From contig NZ_JAHKQD010000015.1 in assembly GCF_018860915.1 (NCBI RefSeq), positions 1 through 64,000 on the forward strand: a stretch of DNA of 64,000 nt. Direction: 5' to 3'. Below are positions 59,276 to 64,000 of the stretch, one piece after another. The notes beneath the pieces were generated by a model. It was not told the DNA's origin. It searched no databases and was given only the letters and a program-made list of their open reading frames with translations. This stretch comes from Colwellia sp. C2M11. Its GTDB lineage: Bacteria; Pseudomonadota; Gammaproteobacteria; Enterobacterales; Alteromonadaceae. A program made the position numbers and the translations under genes. The stretch's first letter is position 1, and the number at the start of each line of letters is the position of its first letter.

Positions 59276-60025
59276 TTAACGAAGGATAGATTCTAACTCT
59301 AATGCCGCATCACTTTGTTCATCACGATATTTAACGATCAACGCACATGCCATGTTCAAGCCTTGTGCTTGCGCCCAATCTCCTTTTACAGGGCGAGTGC
59401 CCGGAACAACAATAGCATTTTCTGGAATTTCAGCGCCTTTTTCACGCATCACTTCATTAACACAATCATATACTGGTACTGATTTAGATAATGAAACACC
59501 TGGTGCTAGTACAGCGCCTTTTTTCACTACAATACCTTCAACAATAACAACACCGGCACTCAAGAAAGCATTATCTTCAATGATTACTGGGCTAGCACCG
59601 ATCGGCTCTAATACACCACCAATTTGAACCGCAGCTGAAACATGAACATTTTTACCAATTTGAGCACATGAGCCAATTAGAGCATGGCTATCAACCATAG
59701 TACCGGTATCAACAAATGCACCAACGTTAATATAAGCTGGTGGCATAATAATGACGCCTTTAGCAACATGAGCACCAGCACGTACAGATGAACCGCCCGG
59801 TACTAAACGAACACCATCCTCAGGTGTAAACTGACGAGCAGGTAAATTATGTTTATCAACAAAACCTAAATAGTTATCACCAAAAGCAATGTTTTCACCC
59901 GCTTTAAATGCCGCTAAAATACCTTGTTTTACTTCAACATTGGCATGCCAATTACCGTTTTCATCTTGAGTTGCTGCGCGTAGTGCACCAGTTTCTAATT
60001 GTGCTATTACATCTTGCCAATTCAT
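59276..60025 (-). CDS. dapD: DapD-like tetrahydrodipicolinate N-succinyltransferase
   Basis: DapD adds a succinyl group to tetrahydrodipicolinate in the DAP/lysine pathway. The left-handed beta-helix core (about 85-200) contains GTMVDSHALIGSCAQIGKNV and IGGVLEP, which match the family. It is 249 aa, against about 274 in E. coli, and lacks the N-terminal 25 residues. The canonical GAR/GSR block before VVEG is replaced by SAGVVIVEG, so the Arg is missing. The MVDTWATVG block reads MVDSHALIG. This may be a paralogue with altered substrate. Its start overlaps the dapA stop as ATGA. The family call is secure; the exact reaction is not. Confidence 0.85.
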   Translation of the reverse strand: MNWQDVIAQLETGALRAATQDENGNWHANVEVKQGILAAFKAGENIAFGDNYLGFVDKHNLPARQFTPEDGVRLVPGGSSVRAGAHVAKGVIIMPPAYINVGAFVDTGTMVDSHALIGSCAQIGKNVHVSAAVQIGGVLEPIGASPVIIEDNAFLSAGVVIVEGIVVKKGAVLAPGVSLSKSVPVYDCVNEVMREKGAEIPENAIVVPGTRPVKGDWAQAQGLNMACALIVKYRDEQSDAALELESILR

Positions 60026-61011
60026 GCGATATTCCTATTTTCATGTGTATTTATAAAAGAAGATTGATTAGCTTGCACTAACCATTGATTAATTTTTTCA
60101 TCAAATGCCAATAACTCTGTATTATCGGTTAATTCAAGGTCTGTTAATGGCGCTCGCAATATCGGTGTTTTAATATTTTGTTGCTGCTGCATTAACATTT
60201 TGACTGGGATAGGGTTAGCAACACAAAATAGTGCTGCTACAGCCCTGTTCCATAATGGAAACATAGTGTTGGTTTGCCCAACTAAACATAGTTGAACATA
60301 CGTTTGTGTTGCTTGAGGCCATGCATTAGCGCAGACCGAGACTAAACCTTTCGCACCTGCCGGTACTAGATATGGCATCATGGCATCTTCACCACTATAA
60401 AGTGCTACACCTGGGCATTGTTCACGGTAATTAAGAAATTTATGTAAATCGCCACTTGCCTCTTTCATTGCCCAACAATTTGGATGATTTTGCAAATTTT
60501 GTAAGGTTTCAACGGGAATTTCCACGCCACTACGAGAAGGCACGTTATATAACATACAGGGGAAATTAGCAGCATCTAGTAGAGCTTTAAACCATTGTGT
60601 TTGGCCAACGACACCAGGTTTAGCATAAAGCGGGGTTCCAAGTAAAAAACTATCAATAGGTAACTGGTTACAATAATCAACCCAGTTAATTTGTTCTGCT
60701 AGATTAGAGCCACCAACAGCAACCATTAACGGTGTATTAAGCTGTAGACTGCACACAAACTCAACAATACTCATTTGCTCATCACGGGTTAATGCTAAAC
60801 CTTCACCTGTGCTACCAAGTAACAGTATACCGTTACCTGCTTCAGCTTGTGCTATTGCGATTCGTTCTAGACTAGTAAAGTCAATTTGATTATTTTCTAA
60901 AAATGGCGTCACTAAAGCTGTCCATAAAGAACAAGCGTCAAGGTTTCTGTTGCCAATAAGTTGGGAATTTATATTTGTAGGTGATTGTGTATTCATTGCT
61001 CTCGAACTCAT
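60022..61011 (-). CDS. dapA: 4-hydroxy-tetrahydrodipicolinate synthase DapA
   Basis: DapA condenses pyruvate with aspartate semialdehyde in the first committed step to DAP and lysine. The family elements GSTGEGLAL, YNVPSRSGVE (Tyr and Arg) and KEASGD (Schiff-base Lys) are present. The first Thr of GTTGE is Ser. The 329-aa length exceeds the usual 290, with a 25-residue N-terminal extension and a longer C-terminus. An ATG at 60996 is an alternative start; neither has a good ribosome-binding site. It is not next to bamC as in E. coli. It is preceded by a lysine riboswitch. Confidence 0.9.
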   Translation of the reverse strand: MSSRAMNTQSPTNINSQLIGNRNLDACSLWTALVTPFLENNQIDFTSLERIAIAQAEAGNGILLLGSTGEGLALTRDEQMSIVEFVCSLQLNTPLMVAVGGSNLAEQINWVDYCNQLPIDSFLLGTPLYAKPGVVGQTQWFKALLDAANFPCMLYNVPSRSGVEIPVETLQNLQNHPNCWAMKEASGDLHKFLNYREQCPGVALYSGEDAMMPYLVPAGAKGLVSVCANAWPQATQTYVQLCLVGQTNTMFPLWNRAVAALFCVANPIPVKMLMQQQQNIKTPILRAPLTDLELTDNTELLAFDEKINQWLVQANQSSFINTHENRNIA

Positions 61012-61127
61012 AATGTTTATATCGGCTTAAGCACAATACAAATTAGTTCGGAGGGCTTTAAGGTATTCACAATAAAGAGCTAAGTATAACAACCTTATGT
61101 TAAGGCTATTATTGGCTTTTATGCAAA

Positions 61128-61371
61128 GACCAGAAGCTCTCCACTCAATTATAACCTACCTTCTATTAAGGTAGCTCAATATCAGTGACAGTTGTCGGGA
61201 TTCAGCCCTTAAACTTTGGTTAGACACCAAGGTAAACAACCGATAAGTGTTTTATCAAACAAATACTTATCTCGGCGCTAATCCCCCTCATTACTATTAT
61301 CAGATTTTGATCTCTGTGCAAAATAACATTGCAAATAATAACTACCTGGTTAACGCTCCTCTTCTGGCCCC
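61128..61371 (-). promoter_or_regulatory. Lysine riboswitch (L box) controlling dapA-dapD
   Basis: On the minus strand the conserved order of the lysine aptamer is present. It runs from GGCCAGAAGAGGAGCGT (about 61369-61353) through GAGGGGGATTAGCGCCGAG (61289-61271), a P3 hairpin (GATAAGT/ACTTATC, 61242-61271) and AGGGCTGAATCCC (61209-61197) to GACAAC and TCACT. The P5 arms CACT/AGTG and a CTACCTT/AAGGTAG stem follow. The closing P1 pairs CCAGAAG (61367-61361) with CTTCTGG (61136-61130). The core blocks match the E. coli lysC aptamer closely. The 3' end is about 117-132 nt before dapA. The expression platform is unclear; a hairpin near 61083-61110 may belong to it. Confidence 0.92.
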
Positions 61372-61497
61372 TTTCCTCATAACTATTAACATTTTATTTG
61401 TATTCCTATCAGTAACTGCCGTCATCATTTATAAAATATAAACATTGCTGACACTTATCTTGATGGTTTATCTAAAATATCAATAATTTAGAGGTGA

Positions 61498-61520
61498 ACT
61501 TTTGATATTAAATCAAAAGT
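61498..61520. promoter_or_regulatory. Inverted repeat upstream of rsmC
   Basis: ACTTTTGAT and ATCAAAAGT (9 bp each) flank ATTAA in a perfect dyad. The TTGAT-N5-ATCAA core resembles an FNR site but the spacer is one base too long. It lies about 130 bp before rsmC and about 130 bp upstream of the riboswitch start, so either transcript could be its target. The rest of 61372-61650 shows no gene. Confidence 0.4.
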
Positions 61521-61650
61521 CTGAATTAGGGACGCCGCTATTTAAACATTGTTATCACTTTTCTGTCAATATCGAAATATTCAGACTATAGAAAAAACCT
61601 TGAATACAGTAGAATACTATCTTCTAACTTATTCACTGTTAATCATCATT

Positions 61651-62697
61651 ATGTCAACTTCAAACATCAGCCAAATATTAGTACGAAATAGTGCACTATT
61701 ATCGGCTAAAACGCCCTTATTTATTAATTTAATGGCAGATGGTTTTATTGAAAGCTATCTACTTGATAATCCAGAGGCACAATTAAGTTGCCATAATACT
61801 AATTTTGTCGATTATTTAGCGATAAAAAACAAATTTGATAAACAGGTCGAAACAAGTTTTGCTAGCGAATATAAAACTGAACGACAACACGACTTAGTTG
61901 TGATTAACTTCCCAAAAAGCAAAGATGAACTTGCTTTTACTTTTGCGGTGATTGCCCCTTATTTAAGCAACGATGCTAAAGTAATCTTAGTAGGCGAGAA
62001 GAAAGGTGGCATACAATCTAGCCCTAAATTAACCGGAGAATTTCTTCAGAATTGTCAAAAAATAGATGCTGCACGTCATTGTTTACTCTTTGCCGGCATC
62101 GTTAACCCTGAAAATTTAAATAAGCCGTTCAATATTGAAGACTGGTTTAAACAATATCAAATTAATATCAACAATATATCGCTTACTATCGCTTCATTGC
62201 CAGGTGTTTTCAGTCAGAAGAAGTTAGATATTGGCACCGCATTATTATTAGATAACTTACCTCAGTTTATGCAAGGAAAAGTGCTAGATTTTGGTTGTGG
62301 TGCAGGTGTTATCAGCTGTTTTATCGGTAAGAAGTTTGAATCTACCCAATTAGACTTACTGGATGTAAGTGCTTTAGCAATAACATCAGCCCAAAAAACA
62401 CTCGCATTAAATAATTTATCTGGTACTGTTTTTGCCTCAAATAGTTTATCTAACGTAGCAGGAAAATATCAACATATAGTCTCTAATCCGCCTTTCCATC
62501 AAGGCACCAAAACCAGTTATCAAGCAAGTGAGGATTTTTTAAGAGGAATTAAGCCTCATATTGAGCCTCGTGGAGATATCACCATAGTTGCCAATAGTTT
62601 TTTACAGTATTTACCGATCATGCAAGAATACATAGGAACAACCAAACGATTAATTAATAAACAAGGATTTAACATTTATCACTGTAGAGCTAATTAA
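61651..62697 (+). CDS. rsmC: 16S rRNA (guanine1207-N2)-methyltransferase RsmC
   Basis: RsmC methylates G1207 of 16S rRNA in the 30S subunit. The protein has two duplicated Rossmann-like halves. The C-terminal catalytic half holds motif I VLDFGCGAGVIS (about residues 211-222) and the NPPFHQG motif (279-285). The ORF is open from 61549, but the ATG at 61651 gives a start (MSTSNISQILVRN) that matches the E. coli RsmC N-terminus in position. The chosen protein is 348 aa, the normal size. Confidence 0.93.
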   Translation: MSTSNISQILVRNSALLSAKTPLFINLMADGFIESYLLDNPEAQLSCHNTNFVDYLAIKNKFDKQVETSFASEYKTERQHDLVVINFPKSKDELAFTFAVIAPYLSNDAKVILVGEKKGGIQSSPKLTGEFLQNCQKIDAARHCLLFAGIVNPENLNKPFNIEDWFKQYQININNISLTIASLPGVFSQKKLDIGTALLLDNLPQFMQGKVLDFGCGAGVISCFIGKKFESTQLDLLDVSALAITSAQKTLALNNLSGTVFASNSLSNVAGKYQHIVSNPPFHQGTKTSYQASEDFLRGIKPHIEPRGDITIVANSFLQYLPIMQEYIGTTKRLINKQGFNIYHCRAN

Positions 62698-62745
62698 TGG
62701 TCAACCAGACTTGATAAATGTATTTTTTTCAGCGATGGTTATGCC

Positions 62746-64000
62746 ATGAAAACAAAAAATAAATTAATATCTAATCGAAGATTTTTACTCGCCAGTATTT
62801 TAGGCGTAGCTTCTTTCGTAATAGTCATTATTCTAACCAGTATTATCTATATTGTAGAAACTCAAGAAGAGTTAAAGTTAGAAAAATACACTCGCGCTTG
62901 GGCCAAATCTATTGCTCAAGCCAATGTAACCTACTTAGTTGAAAATACAAAAGGCGCCGAAAAAAGAGCAAACGCTAACCTAAAAAAACTCGTGACAGCT
63001 GACTACATTAATTATATTCATATTTATAAAAAAGAAGGCACTGAAACGACTTACTTTACTGGTTTTAATAAAAGCATCTATCATCCAGCAATTCCAAGTA
63101 AAGTTGCTCAAATAGATGAATTACTAACTCTTAAAAATCAAAAAAATAATTTAGAGTTAGTGGTAGAAATAAAACAAAATAAAACCATAGTCGGTTATTT
63201 GTATATTCAAGCAAGTAAAAAAAACATTCATGATTTTAGTCGACAGCTAACGTTCACTGCGATTGCATTATTGCTATTCGCTTTAACGCTCTTCTTTATA
63301 TTAGCATCTTCAATTAAAAATAAAATCAATCAGTTACTCACTACTTTAGTTGAGTCATTACAAGAAATATCACACAGTAAAAACTATAATGAACAAATAG
63401 ACCCCCTACCACTTATTGAATTTGATATTTTAGCTCAAAACATTAATATTTTATTAAATAGAACAGCGAAGCACATCACAAAAAAAGATAACACACACCA
63501 ACAAGCCTTATTAGAAAATAATATATTGGCAGAAAAGGTACAGGCTAGAACGAATGCTTTAAAAGAATCTAATCAAGAGTTGCTTTCAACTTTGGAAAAA
63601 TTACATCAATTTCAAGGGCAGTTGGTTGAAACCGAGAAAATGGCCTCTCTAGGCGACATGGTTGCAGGTATTGCCCATGAAATAAATACCCCGATTGGTT
63701 TGGGTGTTACGGCCTCAACACTAATGAATGACCGTTTGATGGAAATAAAACAAGCCTTTGAAGATAAAACGTTAAAATCCAGTCAGCTAAAAAAATTCCT
63801 GACTCAGGGTGAAGAAAATATAGAGATGATTTACCGAAACCTAGATCGGGCTGCAAAATTAATTTCTAGCTTTAAAAAGGTGGCAGTTGATCAAACAAGC
63901 ACAGAAACAAATTCGTTCAATTTTAAAACGCTGCTTGAAGAAGTATTTATCACCTTAAAAGCGAAACTACATGAACAACATATTGATCTCATTATAGACT
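62746..64000 (+). CDS. Sensor histidine kinase, truncated by the window edge
   Basis: The reading frame opens at ATG 62746 and runs to the right edge without a stop, at least 418 residues. There are two membrane segments (about 14-36 and 168-188) around a periplasmic sensor domain of about 130 residues. A HAMP-like linker, a coiled coil (about 245-300) and a HisKA domain follow. The phospho-acceptor is His311 in MVAGIAHEINTPIG. The ATP-binding domain lies beyond the window. It follows rsmC after 48 bp. The partner response regulator is not visible. The end coordinate given is the window edge, not a stop. Confidence 0.88.
   Translation, partial: MKTKNKLISNRRFLLASILGVASFVIVIILTSIIYIVETQEELKLEKYTRAWAKSIAQANVTYLVENTKGAEKRANANLKKLVTADYINYIHIYKKEGTETTYFTGFNKSIYHPAIPSKVAQIDELLTLKNQKNNLELVVEIKQNKTIVGYLYIQASKKNIHDFSRQLTFTAIALLLFALTLFFILASSIKNKINQLLTTLVESLQEISHSKNYNEQIDPLPLIEFDILAQNINILLNRTAKHITKKDNTHQQALLENNILAEKVQARTNALKESNQELLSTLEKLHQFQGQLVETEKMASLGDMVAGIAHEINTPIGLGVTASTLMNDRLMEIKQAFEDKTLKSSQLKKFLTQGEENIEMIYRNLDRAAKLISSFKKVAVDQTSTETNSFNFKTLLEEVFITLKAKLHEQHIDLIID

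Noticed and set aside
61247..61441. A 64-codon plus-strand ORF between dapA and rsmC
   Set aside because: It lies antisense to the lysine riboswitch and its codons follow the aptamer rather than protein-like usage. No ribosome-binding site precedes it.

Overview
The window looks like chromosomal DNA of a marine gammaproteobacterium of the Alteromonadales, most likely Colwelliaceae (Colwellia or Thalassotalea type). The reasons are the AT-rich composition, the gene families (DUF2333, TIGR04219 and TIGR03899 proteins, ElbB, a REC-DUF3369-GGDEF-EAL protein, NagX, a psp operon), the many TTG and GTG starts, and candidate PsrA-type and NagR-type operators of the kind known in that order. The genus is an inference. 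I see no rRNA, tRNA, CRISPR array, prophage or insertion sequence. Genes are densely packed on both strands, and most of the window is ordinary core genome.

Layout. 1-7.1 kb: secreted S9 peptidase, tyrS, a MepM-like M23 peptidase overlapping anmK, and a small conserved-looking ORF. 7.1-13.7 kb: a secreted GH3 hexosaminidase coupled to elbB, then a Bcr/CflA-type MFS pump and a MocR-type regulator divergent from an EamA exporter. 13.7-18.8 kb: DUF5117-type metalloprotease, fbp, ppaC. 18.9-27.6 kb: fadBA with a PsrA-like operator, an MFS carrier, a c-di-GMP phosphodiesterase response regulator, and a TIGR03899-like protein. 27.6-32 kb: cysJIH, assimilatory sulfate reduction. 32-38.6 kb: a TIGR04219 barrel, a DUF2333 protein, a PCu(A)C copper chaperone, an enoyl-CoA hydratase, and a psp operon behind a sigma-54-like promoter whose first gene is an undescribed periplasmic protein. 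38.6-45 kb: dusA, EamA exporter, LysR regulator, an unrecognised 459-aa membrane protein, nagX with a NagR-like operator, cheX. 45-54.4 kb: an M12B-like secreted metalloprotease coupled to a lipoprotein, an RND efflux pair, TerB, and a CvfB-like S1 protein. 54.4-56 kb: a 40-aa membrane protein behind an FNR box, and a diguanylate cyclase. 56-61.4 kb: a lysine-related cluster. 61.5-64 kb: rsmC and a histidine kinase cut by the window edge.

The most notable system is the cluster at 55.9-61.4 kb. A clear lysine riboswitch (L box) precedes a dapA-dapD pair (ATGA overlap). After a terminator come an alanine-racemase-fold PLP decarboxylase, an AstE/aspartoacylase-like M14 deacylase and a methyltransferase. 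DapA condensation, DapD N-succinylation, a possible desuccinylase and a decarboxylase parallel the DAP route to lysine, but DapD and the decarboxylase carry unusual residues. The set may be a lysine-controlled parallel branch, possibly making a DAP- or lysine-like product. Other points worth attention are the psp operon leader gene with its sigma-54 promoter, the FNR-linked 40-aa protein, the NagR site before nagX, the PsrA-type dyad before fadBA, and several genes whose most upstream start is probably wrong.
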